From assembly GCA_023441105.1 (NCBI GenBank), contig JAEZQX010000412.1, positions 1-8,220 on the forward strand: a stretch of 8,220 nucleotides of DNA. Reading direction: 5' to 3'. The notes beneath the pieces are model-generated. The model was given only the letters and a program-made list of their open reading frames with translations. It was not told where the DNA came from and ran no database searches. Position numbers and translations under genes: made by a program. Of the stretch, positions 1-6,951 are shown piece by piece. The first letter of the stretch is position 1, and every line of letters starts with the position of its first letter. Source of the DNA: Pseudomonadota bacterium. Its GTDB lineage: Bacteria > Pseudomonadota > Gammaproteobacteria > Burkholderiales > Burkholderiaceae.

Positions 1-2688
1 GTGCCCGCCTGGCGCAAGATCCTCGCCCAGTTCCGGGATCCGCTGATCTACCTGCTGCTGGCGGCAGTGGCGATCTCGCTGGTCGCCTGGTGGATCGAAA
101 GCGGGCACGGCTGGCCGGTGGATGCGCTGGTCATCGCGCTGATCGTGATGCTCAACGCCATCCTCGGCTATGTGCAGGAGGCGCGGGCGGAAAACGCGGT
201 GGCGGCGCTGGCGCAGATGACGGCGGTGACCTCGTCGGTGATCCGCGACGGCCGGCTGCAGCGGCTGCCGAGCGCCGAGCTGGTGCTCGGCGACTTGCTG
301 GTCCTGGGCGAGGGCGACGCGGTGGGCGCCGACGCGCGGCTGGCCCAGGCTGCCGCGCTGCGGATCCAGGAGGCGTCGCTGACCGGCGAGAGCGAGGCGG
401 TGCTCAAGGAGGTCGCCACGCTCGACGGCGAGATCGCGCTCGGCGACCGCCGCAACATGGTGTTCAAGGGCACGGCGGTCGCGCAGGGCACCGGCCGGGC
501 GGTGGTCACCGCGACGGCCATGGCGACCGAGATGGGCGCGATCGCCACCCTGCTGGAGGAGACGCGGGAGGAGGCGACACCCTTGCAGGTGGAGGTCGCC
601 CGCATCGGACGGATGCTGGGCATCGCGGTAGTACTGATCGCGATCGTGGTGGTGGCCACGGTGGCGCTGATCTCGGACCTTCGCGGCGCCGGCGACGTCA
701 TCACCGTCCTGCTGCTGGGGGTGTCGCTTGCGGTTGCAGCGGTGCCGGAAGGGCTGCCGGCGATCCTGTCGGTGGTGCTCGCGATCGGGGTGCAGCGCAT
801 GGCCAGGCGCAACGCCATCGTCAAGAAGCTCTCGTCGGTCGAGACGCTCGGCTCCGCCTCGGTCATCTGTTCCGACAAGACCGGTACCCTGACCAGGTCG
901 GAAATGACTATCGAACGGGTGATGACGGCCTCCGGCGCGACCCGCGTGAGCGGCGTCGGCTATGTGCCGGAGGGAGGCGTCGAGCACGAGGGCGGCGATC
1001 CGGGGGGCGCGATGCTGGCGGAGGATATCGTCGTCCTCAGCGGCGGCAGCCTCGCCAGCAATGCCGAGTTGCGCCGCGCCGAGGACGGCACCTGGCAGAT
1101 CCATGGCGACCCGACCGAGGCCGCCTTCCTCGTCGCCGAGCGCAAGCTGGGCATCGCGGAGCGCCGGGTCCGCCGCTTCGAGCGGGTCCGCGAGCTGCCG
1201 TTCACCTCCGAGCGCAAGATGATGTCGACGATCGAGGTCGACCACGAGCACGACGACCGGCTGACGCTGATCAGCAAGGGCGCCCCGGACGTGCTGTTGC
1301 AACGCTGCAGCCGGGTGCGCCGCGGCATGGATGTCGTGCCGCTGGACGAGGAGTGGCGCCGCCGCATCCTGGCGGATGTCGACACGCTGTCGGATGCCGC
1401 CCTCCGCACGCTGGCGGTGGCCTACCGGCCGCTGGTGGCCGACGAGGCCGCGCGCATCCGCTCGGCGGAGCCGTCCGCCGGCGCCGGGCAGGCCGCCGAC
1501 GAGGCGTTCGAACGCGACCTGATCTTTGTCGGCACCGTCGGCATCATCGACCCGCCCCGCGCGGAGGCGGCGGTGGCGATCCGCGAGGCTCATCGGGCGG
1601 GCATCCGGGTGGTGATGATCACCGGCGACCATCCGCGCACTGCCGCCCGCATCGCCGCCGACCTCGGCATCATCGCGCCGGGCGCGGCGGCGCTGACCGG
1701 GCTGGATCTCGACCGTCTCGATGCCGCCGGCTTCGACGAGGCGGTCAGGAACACGTCGGTCTATGCCCGGGTCGCGCCCGAGCACAAGCTGCGCATCGTC
1801 GACGCGTTGCAATCCCAGGGCCACATCGTCGCGATGACCGGCGACGGCGTCAACGACGCTCCGGCACTCAAGTCGGCGGACATCGGCATCGCCATGGGCA
1901 TCACCGGCACCGAGGTGACCCGGCAGGCGGCGAAGATGATCCTCGCCGACGACAACTTCGCCACCATCGTCGCCGCGGTGCGCGAGGGCCGGGCCATCTT
2001 CGACAACATCCGCAAGTTCCTGCGCTACCTGTTGTCGTCCAACATGGGCGAGGTCCTGACCGTCTTCTTCGGCGTCGTGCTGGCCGGCGTGATCGGCCTG
2101 ACCGGAAGCGGCGAAGCCATCGTGCTGCCGCTGCTGGCCACGCAGATCCTGTGGATCAACCTGGTGACCGACTCCGGGCCGGCGCTGGCCATGGGGGTCG
2201 ACCCCGAGACCGACGACGTGAGGGCGCGCAAGCCGCGACCGCTGACCGAGCGCGTGATCGACGCCCGGATGTGGGCAGGCGTGCTGCAGGTGGGCGCGGT
2301 GATGGCGGCCATGACCCTGCTGACACTGGACATGTACCTGCCGGGCGGGCTGATCGAGGGCGGGCGAAGCCTCGACAATGCCCGCACCGCCGCCTTCACG
2401 GTGCTGGTGTTCGCCCAGCTGTTCAACTGCTTCAATGCCCGTTCCGAAACGACCAGCGCCTTCAGCCACCTGTTCGTCAACCCGTGGCTCTGGGGCTCGA
2501 TCGTGCTGGCGGTCGTGCTCCAGGTCGCGGTGGTGAATGTCGGCTTCCTCAACGTCGCTTTCGGCACCGTGCCGCTGTCGCTCGACCAGTGGCTCACCTG
2601 CGCCGCCATGGCGAGCGTCGTGCTCTGGTCGAGCGAGCTGCGCAAGCTGGCGGGACGGATGGGCTATTCTTTCGGCTGGACGAGATAG
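1..2688 (+). CDS. P2A-type cation-transporting ATPase, probably Ca2+ (5' partial)
   Basis: Inner-membrane P-type ATPase that uses ATP to pump a cation, most likely Ca2+, out of the cytoplasm. Residues are numbered from base 1. Visible motifs are TGES in the actuator domain (128-131), PEGLP in M4 (249-253), the phosphorylation loop DKTGTLT with Asp292, the nucleotide-site KGAPD (426-430), TGD (541-543) and TGDGVND in the hinge (613-619). Hydrophobic stretches match ten helices: M1-M2 within 14-58, M3-M4 within 204-262, M5-M10 from about 670. Ion ligands known from SERCA are matched by Glu250 (M4), Asn681 and Glu684 (M5), and Asn720, Thr723 and Asp724 (M6). The M8 position of SERCA Glu908 is Gln806. 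The GTG at base 1 is probably an internal Val codon: family members carry some 40-60 more N-terminal residues (cation-ATPase N domain), which would lie left of the window. The 3' end is intact (TAG at 2686). Family assignment is very secure; Ca2+ specificity is inferred. Confidence 0.93.
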   Translation: MPAWRKILAQFRDPLIYLLLAAVAISLVAWWIESGHGWPVDALVIALIVMLNAILGYVQEARAENAVAALAQMTAVTSSVIRDGRLQRLPSAELVLGDLLVLGEGDAVGADARLAQAAALRIQEASLTGESEAVLKEVATLDGEIALGDRRNMVFKGTAVAQGTGRAVVTATAMATEMGAIATLLEETREEATPLQVEVARIGRMLGIAVVLIAIVVVATVALISDLRGAGDVITVLLLGVSLAVAAVPEGLPAILSVVLAIGVQRMARRNAIVKKLSSVETLGSASVICSDKTGTLTRSEMTIERVMTASGATRVSGVGYVPEGGVEHEGGDPGGAMLAEDIVVLSGGSLASNAELRRAEDGTWQIHGDPTEAAFLVAERKLGIAERRVRRFERVRELPFTSERKMMSTIEVDHEHDDRLTLISKGAPDVLLQRCSRVRRGMDVVPLDEEWRRRILADVDTLSDAALRTLAVAYRPLVADEAARIRSAEPSAGAGQAADEAFERDLIFVGTVGIIDPPRAEAAVAIREAHRAGIRVVMITGDHPRTAARIAADLGIIAPGAAALTGLDLDRLDAAGFDEAVRNTSVYARVAPEHKLRIVDALQSQGHIVAMTGDGVNDAPALKSADIGIAMGITGTEVTRQAAKMILADDNFATIVAAVREGRAIFDNIRKFLRYLLSSNMGEVLTVFFGVVLAGVIGLTGSGEAIVLPLLATQILWINLVTDSGPALAMGVDPETDDVRARKPRPLTERVIDARMWAGVLQVGAVMAAMTLLTLDMYLPGGLIEGGRSLDNARTAAFTVLVFAQLFNCFNARSETTSAFSHLFVNPWLWGSIVLAVVLQVAVVNVGFLNVAFGTVPLSLDQWLTCAAMASVVLWSSELRKLAGRMGYSFGWTR

Positions 2689-2695
2689 CAAGTGC

Positions 2696-2700
2696 AGGAG
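2696..2700 (+). promoter_or_regulatory. Ribosome binding site of the FAH-family gene
   Basis: AGGAG lies five bases before the ATG at 2706, inside the 17-base gap after the ATPase stop. It fixes the start of the hydrolase gene, although the same frame stays open far upstream through the ATPase gene. No promoter-like element fits in this gap, so transcription probably comes from upstream. Confidence 0.75.
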
Positions 2701-2705
2701 ACGAC

Positions 2706-3596
2706 ATGAGAATCGCGACTTTCGAGCACATGGGCAGGCGGCGCGTGGGCATCGTTTCGGGCGACGGCGGATCGGTGCAGCCGCTACAGCTGCCGCAGGC
2801 CGCCGCCGACCTCGGGGTCCTGGCGCTGGTGCAGGATGCGGCCGCCGGGGCGCCGATGCCGCCGGCCGACGGTGCGGCGCTGCCGCTGGCGGCGGTGAAG
2901 CTGGAGGCGCCGATCCCGCGTCCGCGGCGCAACCTGTTCTGTGTCGGCCGCAACTACCACGAGCATGCCAAGGAGCTTTCCGGCTCGGTGTTCAAGGACA
3001 GCAGCGCCAATACCGCCGCCTGGCCGATCGTGTTCACCAAGGTGCCCGAGTGCGTCGCCGCCACCGGCCAGCCGGTGCTGCTGCCGGCCGAGGTGTCGGA
3101 GCAGATCGACTACGAGGCGGAGCTTGCGGTCGTCATCGGCAAGGGCGGCCGCAACATCCGCCGCGAGGAGGCGATGAGCCATGTCTTCGGCTACACCATC
3201 GTCAACGACGTCACGGCCCGCGACGTGCAGATGCGTCACCAGCAGTGGGACCTCGGCAAGTCCTTCGACACCTTCTGCCCGATGGGTCCCTGGCTGGTCA
3301 CGGCCGACGAGCTCGACGGGCAGGCAACGCGCGTGCGCTGCTGGGTCAACGGCGAGCTCCGCCAGGACGCCCGCACCACCGACCTGATCTTCGACATCCC
3401 GACCCTGATCGAGACCTGCTCGCGCGGCATCACCCTCCTGCCCGGCGACGTCATCGCCACCGGCACGCCGTCGGGCGTCGGCATGGGCATGAAGCCGCCG
3501 GTGTTCCTCAAGGCGGGCGACACGGTGCGCATCGAGATCGACGGGATCGGTGTTTTGGAAAACAACTTCAAGCAACATGGAGGAGATGGAGCATGA
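2706..3596 (+). CDS. Fumarylacetoacetate hydrolase (FAH) superfamily protein
   Basis: A 296-residue soluble, metal-dependent enzyme of the superfamily that includes acylpyruvate hydrolases, oxaloacetate decarboxylases and homoprotocatechuate-pathway isomerase/decarboxylases. A variable N-terminal region (1-70) precedes the FAH core (about 75-290). The core opens with GRNYHEHAKE (81-90), whose His87 and Glu90 match the catalytic His-Glu pair of FAHD1-type enzymes. Mg2+/Mn2+ ligands are Glu137 and Glu139 in DYEAEL and Asp168 in NDVTARD. Lys185 in KSFD and the GDVIATGTPSGVG loop (247-259) are also typical. All expected catalytic residues are present, so it should be active. The ATG at 2706 has a good ribosome binding site, and the product length is normal for the family. 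Its stop overlaps the cupin start, which implies coupled translation. Clustering with TRAP genes suggests a role in breaking down an imported organic acid. The substrate cannot be read from sequence; ureidoglycolate lyase-type annotations given to some relatives are not supported here. Confidence 0.93.
   Translation: MRIATFEHMGRRRVGIVSGDGGSVQPLQLPQAAADLGVLALVQDAAAGAPMPPADGAALPLAAVKLEAPIPRPRRNLFCVGRNYHEHAKELSGSVFKDSSANTAAWPIVFTKVPECVAATGQPVLLPAEVSEQIDYEAELAVVIGKGGRNIRREEAMSHVFGYTIVNDVTARDVQMRHQQWDLGKSFDTFCPMGPWLVTADELDGQATRVRCWVNGELRQDARTTDLIFDIPTLIETCSRGITLLPGDVIATGTPSGVGMGMKPPVFLKAGDTVRIEIDGIGVLENNFKQHGGDGA
3579..3584 (+). promoter_or_regulatory. Ribosome binding site of the cupin gene
   Basis: GGAGGA lies eight bases before the ATG at 3593, inside the last codons of the FAH gene. 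It supports the overlapping start over upstream in-frame starts, which would run through the FAH gene. Confidence 0.75.
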
Positions 3597-4060
3597 CAAG
3601 CGCGTTCACGCCCAACGCGACCAACCACGCGGGACTCGGTCCCCTGGCGTCGCGGCTGGTCAAGGCCAACGACATGCCGTGGGAAAAGATCATCTACCCC
3701 GGCGTGTACGTGAAGACGCTCATGATCGACAAGCCCAACGGCTTGCTGACGGTGCTGCTCAAGATGGATCCGGGCGCCGAGTTGCCCGACCATGAGCACG
3801 TGCTGATGGAGCAGACCTACGTGCTCGAGGGCCGCCTGGTCGACAAGACGGGGCCGGAAGAGGGCCTCACGGTCGGGCCGGGCGAGTTCGTCTACCGGCC
3901 GCCGGGGAGCCGGCATTCGGCGTATACCCCGGAAGGCGGCCTGATGGTGGCCATCTTCCAGGTGCCGAACAAGTTCTACGAGCCCGACGGCCGCGAGATC
4001 GACCTGGTGGGGGATGCCTGGGGCGCCAAGTGGGGGCATGTCCCCGCGCAGCGCGGCTGA
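3593..4060 (+). CDS. Single-domain cupin metalloprotein (ChrR-type cupin)
   Basis: A 155-residue protein with one cupin barrel. Cupin motif 1, G(X)5HXH(X)3E(X)6G, is matched exactly: Gly61, His67, His69, Glu73, Gly80. Motif 2, G(X)5PXG(X)2H, is matched by Gly97, Pro103, Gly105 and His108, so the three-His plus one-Glu metal set is complete. There is no signal peptide and no N-terminal zinc-binding anti-sigma domain, so it is not a full ChrR anti-sigma factor. Small cupins of this kind include dioxygenases acting on beta-diketones or hydroxyaryl ketones, but also isomerases and proteins of unknown role. Its start codon shares four bases (ATGA) with the FAH stop, so the two proteins are probably made together and act on the same compound or pathway. 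An Fe(II) or Mn(II) enzyme is likely. The exact reaction is unknown, and 'dioxygenase' would be a guess. Confidence 0.88.
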   Translation: MTSAFTPNATNHAGLGPLASRLVKANDMPWEKIIYPGVYVKTLMIDKPNGLLTVLLKMDPGAELPDHEHVLMEQTYVLEGRLVDKTGPEEGLTVGPGEFVYRPPGSRHSAYTPEGGLMVAIFQVPNKFYEPDGREIDLVGDAWGAKWGHVPAQRG

Positions 4061-4069
4061 CTGAAACGA

Positions 4070-4091
4070 GCCGGCAAGAAAAATAGCCGGC
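4070..4091 (+). promoter_or_regulatory. Intercistronic hairpin between cupin and dctP genes
   Basis: Two GCCGGC hexamers (4070-4075 and 4086-4091) flank the A-rich ten-base loop AAGAAAAATA. In RNA they can pair as a six-base all-G/C stem. No T-run follows, so it does not look like a full intrinsic terminator. It may protect an mRNA end or set the relative level of binding protein, as is common upstream of binding-protein genes. The function is inferred. Confidence 0.45.
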
Positions 4092-4103
4092 CAGTGATTG
4101 GAC

Positions 4104-4110
4104 AAGAGGA
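4104..4110 (+). promoter_or_regulatory. Ribosome binding site of dctP
   Basis: An AAGAGGAG-like purine run lies about six bases before the ATG at 4117. It is among the stronger ribosome binding sites in the window, which fits the need for excess periplasmic binding protein. Confidence 0.7.
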
Positions 4111-4116
4111 GACACG

Positions 4117-5088
4117 ATGAACCGGATCAAGTGCGCCATCGGCGCCGTTGCGATTGCTGCCGCCTCTTTGGCTGCCGCCAAGACCACCTGGAACCTGCCC
4201 GCGGGCTATGCCGACGCCAACTTCCAGACGCAGAACCTGCGCTGGTTCGCCGATGAAGTGAAGAAGGCGACGAACGGCGAGCTCGAGATCGTCGTTCACG
4301 CCAATGCATCGCTGTTCAAGCTGCCCGACATCAAGCGGGCCGTGCAGACCGGCCAGGTGCCGATCGGCGAAGTCCTGCTTTCCTTGTATGGCAACGAGGA
4401 TGCGCTGTTCGAGGCCGACATGATCCCCTTCATGGCCGCCGGGTTCGACAACGCGCGCAAGCTCTATGCCGTGCAGAAGCCGATGCTGGAGAAGAAGCTG
4501 GCTGCGCAGGGCATGAGGATGCTCTATTCGGTCGCCTGGCCGGGCAACGGCATCTTCTCGAAGACGCCGATGGAGTCGCTCGACGCCTTCAAGGGCGCGA
4601 AGTTCCGCGCCTACAACGCCGTCACCGCGCGCCTTGCCGAGGAGCTTGGTGCCCAACCCACCACCGTGCAGGTGCCGGAGCTTTCCCAGGCGTTCATGAC
4701 CGGCATCGCCACCACCATGATCGCCTCGCCGCAGATCGGCGTGGACACCAAGGCCTGGGAGTTCCTGACCACCTTCTACGACTACAACGCCATGCACCCG
4801 AGAAATGCCGTGCTGATCAATGAACGCAGCTTCAAGCGCCTTGCGCCGGAGGTGCAGGCGGCGGTCCTGGAGGTGTCAGCCAAGGCCGAAGCGCGGGGCT
4901 GGGAGCTCGCGCAGAAGGCAGCGGGGGCGGCCGTGCAGGCGCTCGACAGCAACGGCATCAAGGTCGTCAAGCCCGACGCGCAGAAGACGGCGGACTTCCA
5001 GCGGGTATCCGACAAGATCATCACGGAATGGGCCGGTCGGGCGGGCGAGGACGGCAAGCAGATCAGGGCGGCGATGCGTGGGCGCTGA
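4117..5088 (+). CDS. dctP: TRAP transporter periplasmic substrate-binding protein (DctP family)
   Basis: A 323-residue extracytoplasmic solute receptor that captures an organic acid in the periplasm and delivers it to the DctQM membrane subunits. The N-terminus is a Sec signal peptide: Arg3 and Lys5, then an Ala-rich hydrophobic stretch, with likely cleavage after Ala21 (AAA before KTT). The mature protein shows the DctP fold pattern: FADEVKKATNGELEIVVH (44-61), the hinge region SLDAFKGAKFRAYNAV (154-169), and the late helix INERSFKRLAPEVQ (235-248). Arg164 sits where DctP/SiaP proteins carry the conserved Arg that salt-bridges the substrate carboxylate, so a carboxylated ligand is expected. 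Length is normal for the family. It is followed directly by dctQ and dctM, which confirms the role. The symbol denotes the family; C4-dicarboxylate specificity is not shown, and the upstream FAH and cupin genes suggest another oxo- or aromatic acid. Confidence 0.94.
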   Translation: MNRIKCAIGAVAIAAASLAAAKTTWNLPAGYADANFQTQNLRWFADEVKKATNGELEIVVHANASLFKLPDIKRAVQTGQVPIGEVLLSLYGNEDALFEADMIPFMAAGFDNARKLYAVQKPMLEKKLAAQGMRMLYSVAWPGNGIFSKTPMESLDAFKGAKFRAYNAVTARLAEELGAQPTTVQVPELSQAFMTGIATTMIASPQIGVDTKAWEFLTTFYDYNAMHPRNAVLINERSFKRLAPEVQAAVLEVSAKAEARGWELAQKAAGAAVQALDSNGIKVVKPDAQKTADFQRVSDKIITEWAGRAGEDGKQIRAAMRGR

Positions 5089-5629
5089 TGGCGCGGCGGA
5101 TGTGCTTCGCCGCCGGGCGTCTGCCAGAATCGCGCTGACGCTCCTGTACGAAGGCTGCGGCCGGCTGGCGGCGATCTCCCTGATCCTGATCGGCGTCTTC
5201 GTGCTCGCACAGGTGCTGGGGCGGCTGGCCGGCGTTCCGCTTCCCGGGACGGACGACCTGGCCGGCTATGCCATGGCCAGCTCGGCCTTCCTCGGACTTG
5301 CCCACACCTTCAATCGCGGCGCGCATGTCCGGGTCACCCTGCTGCTCGATCAGGTCAGGCCGGCACGGCAGCGCTACCTGGAGATCGTGGCGCTGGCCAT
5401 CGGCACGGTCACGGCCGGCTTCTTCCTCTGGTATGCGGTCGACCTCACCATCGAGTCGGCGATGATGAAGGAGGTCTCGACCGGCCTCCTGAAGATCCCG
5501 ACGGCGTTGCCGCAGGGCTTCATGAGCATCGGCGTCGCCGCGTTGTTCATCGCGCTGCTCGACTCGCTGCAGATGGTGTTGCGGGGAATGATCCCGCCGT
5601 ATGCGTTGAACCGCGGCGACGAGGTCTGA
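5078..5629 (+). CDS. dctQ: TRAP transporter small permease subunit (DctQ family)
   Basis: About 183 residues, the usual size for DctQ, with four predicted helices (about 28-48, 62-80, 99-119, 145-166). It pairs with DctM in the inner membrane to form the sodium-coupled transporter. Family features are an acidic PGTDDLAGYAM segment before helix 2, AHTFNRGAHVRVTLLLD (75-91) in the first cytoplasmic region, and STGLLKIPTALPQGFM (134-149) leading into helix 4. The start is uncertain because no in-frame ATG precedes helix 1. GTG at 5078, overlapping the end of dctP by 11 bases, is chosen: a weak AGGGCGG sits about ten bases upstream and the resulting length fits. GTG at 5102 is the alternative and would drop eight residues. 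The ATG at 5088, which overlaps the dctP stop, is in another frame and ends after 16 codons. The product call is firm; the start is not. Confidence 0.88.
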   Translation: MGADGAADVLRRRASARIALTLLYEGCGRLAAISLILIGVFVLAQVLGRLAGVPLPGTDDLAGYAMASSAFLGLAHTFNRGAHVRVTLLLDQVRPARQRYLEIVALAIGTVTAGFFLWYAVDLTIESAMMKEVSTGLLKIPTALPQGFMSIGVAALFIALLDSLQMVLRGMIPPYALNRGDEV

Positions 5630-5631
5630 TC

Positions 5632-6936
5632 ATGGAGGGCATGTTCGCCGCAGGGTTCCTGCTGGTGCTGCTGTTCGCGCTGCTGTCGCTCGGCGTCTGG
5701 ATCGCGATGGCGCTGGTGGCCGTGTCTGCCGTCGGCATGATGCTGTTCACGGACTCACCGGCCGGCCTGGTGATGGCAACAACCGTCTGGGCCAATTCGT
5801 CGAGCTGGACGCTGACGGCGCTGCCGTTGTTCATCTGGATGGGGGAGATCCTCTTCCGGACCCGCATGTCCGAGGATCTGTTCCGCGGCCTGTCCCCCTG
5901 GATGAACTGGCTGCCCGGCCGGCTGCTGCACACCAACGTCGCAGGCTGCGCGCTCTTCGCCACGGTCTCCGGATCCTCGTCGGCGACCTGTGCGACGATC
6001 GGGCGCATGACGCTGCCCGAGCTCAGGTCCCGGCGCTACCCGGATGCGCTGAGCATCGGCTCGTTGTCCGGAGCATCGACGCTGGGCCTGATGATCCCGC
6101 CATCGATCACCATGATCGTCTACGGGATCACCGCCCAGGTGTCGGTCAGCAAGCTGTTCATCGCCGGCATCCTGCCCGGTATCCTGCTGATGCTCCTGTT
6201 CGGCGGCTACATCGTCATCTGGTCGCTGGTGCACCACAAGAAGATGCCGGCGCCGGACGCGGCGCTGCCGCTGCGCCAGCGCCTGGCGGCGGCGCGCCAT
6301 CTGCTGCCGGTCCTGATGCTGATGGTGTGCGTGATCGGCTCCATCTACGCGGGCCTGGCCACGGCCACCGAGGCGGCGATCATCGGCGTGGTTGGCGCGC
6401 TGGCCATCGCCGCCATGAGCGGCAACCTGACGGCGGCCACTTTCTGGGAAAGCGCGATGAGTGCGATGCGCACCTCCACCATGATCGCGTTCATCCTGGC
6501 CGGGTCCTCCTTCATGACCGTCACCGTCGGCTTCCTCGGCATTCCCCGGATGGTGACGGAATCGATCGGCGGGCTCGGGTTGTCGCCGCCGATGCTGCTG
6601 GCCGTGCTCACCCTGCTGTTCATCGTCCTCGGGTGCGTGCTGGACGGGATCTCCATCATCGTGCTCACGTCCGCCATCCTGCTGCCATTGATCAGCAGCG
6701 CGGGCATGGACCTGATCTGGTTCGGCATCTACATCGTGCTGGTGGTGGAAATGTCGATGATCACGCCGCCGGTCGGCTTCAACCTGTTCGTGCTGAAGGC
6801 GATGACCAACCGCAGCATCGGCTTCATCGCCGCCGCCTCGATGCCTTTCTTCCTGTTGATGCTGGTCGCGGTGGTGTTGCTCTATCTCTGGCCCGGGATG
6901 GCAACCATGCTGCCGAGCTACATGATGGGCGGATGA
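5632..6936 (+). CDS. dctM: TRAP transporter large permease subunit (DctM family)
   Basis: A 434-residue, highly hydrophobic inner-membrane protein with some twelve hydrophobic segments. It is the ion-coupled transport channel of the TRAP system. Diagnostic motifs are GSSSATCATIGRMTLPE (114-130), GASTLGLMIPPSITMIVYG (147-165) and, near the C-terminus, EMSMITPPVGFNLFVLKA with TPPVGFN at 378-384. These two Pro-rich segments belong to the paired re-entrant or discontinuous helices that hold Na+ and substrate in solved TRAP structures. The cytoplasmic loop around 201-215 (HHKKMPAPDAALP) separates the two halves. Length is normal and nothing is truncated. The ATG lies two bases after the dctQ stop, with a GACGAGG-like ribosome binding site in the dctQ end, so the pair is translationally linked. 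It is the last gene of the plus-strand operon. Confidence 0.96.
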   Translation: MEGMFAAGFLLVLLFALLSLGVWIAMALVAVSAVGMMLFTDSPAGLVMATTVWANSSSWTLTALPLFIWMGEILFRTRMSEDLFRGLSPWMNWLPGRLLHTNVAGCALFATVSGSSSATCATIGRMTLPELRSRRYPDALSIGSLSGASTLGLMIPPSITMIVYGITAQVSVSKLFIAGILPGILLMLLFGGYIVIWSLVHHKKMPAPDAALPLRQRLAAARHLLPVLMLMVCVIGSIYAGLATATEAAIIGVVGALAIAAMSGNLTAATFWESAMSAMRTSTMIAFILAGSSFMTVTVGFLGIPRMVTESIGGLGLSPPMLLAVLTLLFIVLGCVLDGISIIVLTSAILLPLISSAGMDLIWFGIYIVLVVEMSMITPPVGFNLFVLKAMTNRSIGFIAAASMPFFLLMLVAVVLLYLWPGMATMLPSYMMGG

Positions 6937-6951
6937 CGGCGGCACCGGCTC

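Noticed and set aside
1..3. GTG at base 1 as the true start of the ATPase gene.
   Set aside because: Homologues carry an N-terminal domain before this point and the frame begins exactly at the window edge, so it is more likely an internal Val codon.
90..2705. Very long open frame (+3) running through the ATPase gene into the FAH gene, suggesting a large fused protein.
   Set aside because: The upstream part is rich in Arg, Gly and Ala with no recognisable domain, as expected from the alternate frame of GC-rich coding DNA. The FAH gene has its own ribosome binding site and ATG at 2706.
2537..3592. In-frame upstream extension of the cupin open frame, giving a protein of over 500 residues.
   Set aside because: The extra part overlaps both the ATPase end and the FAH gene and is low-complexity in composition. 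A strong ribosome binding site precedes the ATG at 3593.
4070..4091. The GCCGGC hairpin as a Rho-independent terminator.
   Set aside because: No T-run follows the stem, and the downstream genes appear to belong to the same operon.
2784..4105. Long minus-strand open frames opposite the FAH and cupin genes.
   Set aside because: They mirror the plus-strand codon pattern, show no domain motifs and lack credible ribosome binding sites. The plus-strand genes have intact active sites.
5088..5138. ATG overlapping the dctP stop as the start of dctQ or of a small peptide.
   Set aside because: It is out of frame with the DctQ protein and stops after 16 codons. The peptide has no recognisable feature.
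5755..6945. 396-codon minus-strand open frame opposite dctM, rich in His, Gln, Asp and Arg.
   Set aside because: Its composition is that of an antisense shadow of a hydrophobic protein, and the plus strand carries all conserved DctM motifs.
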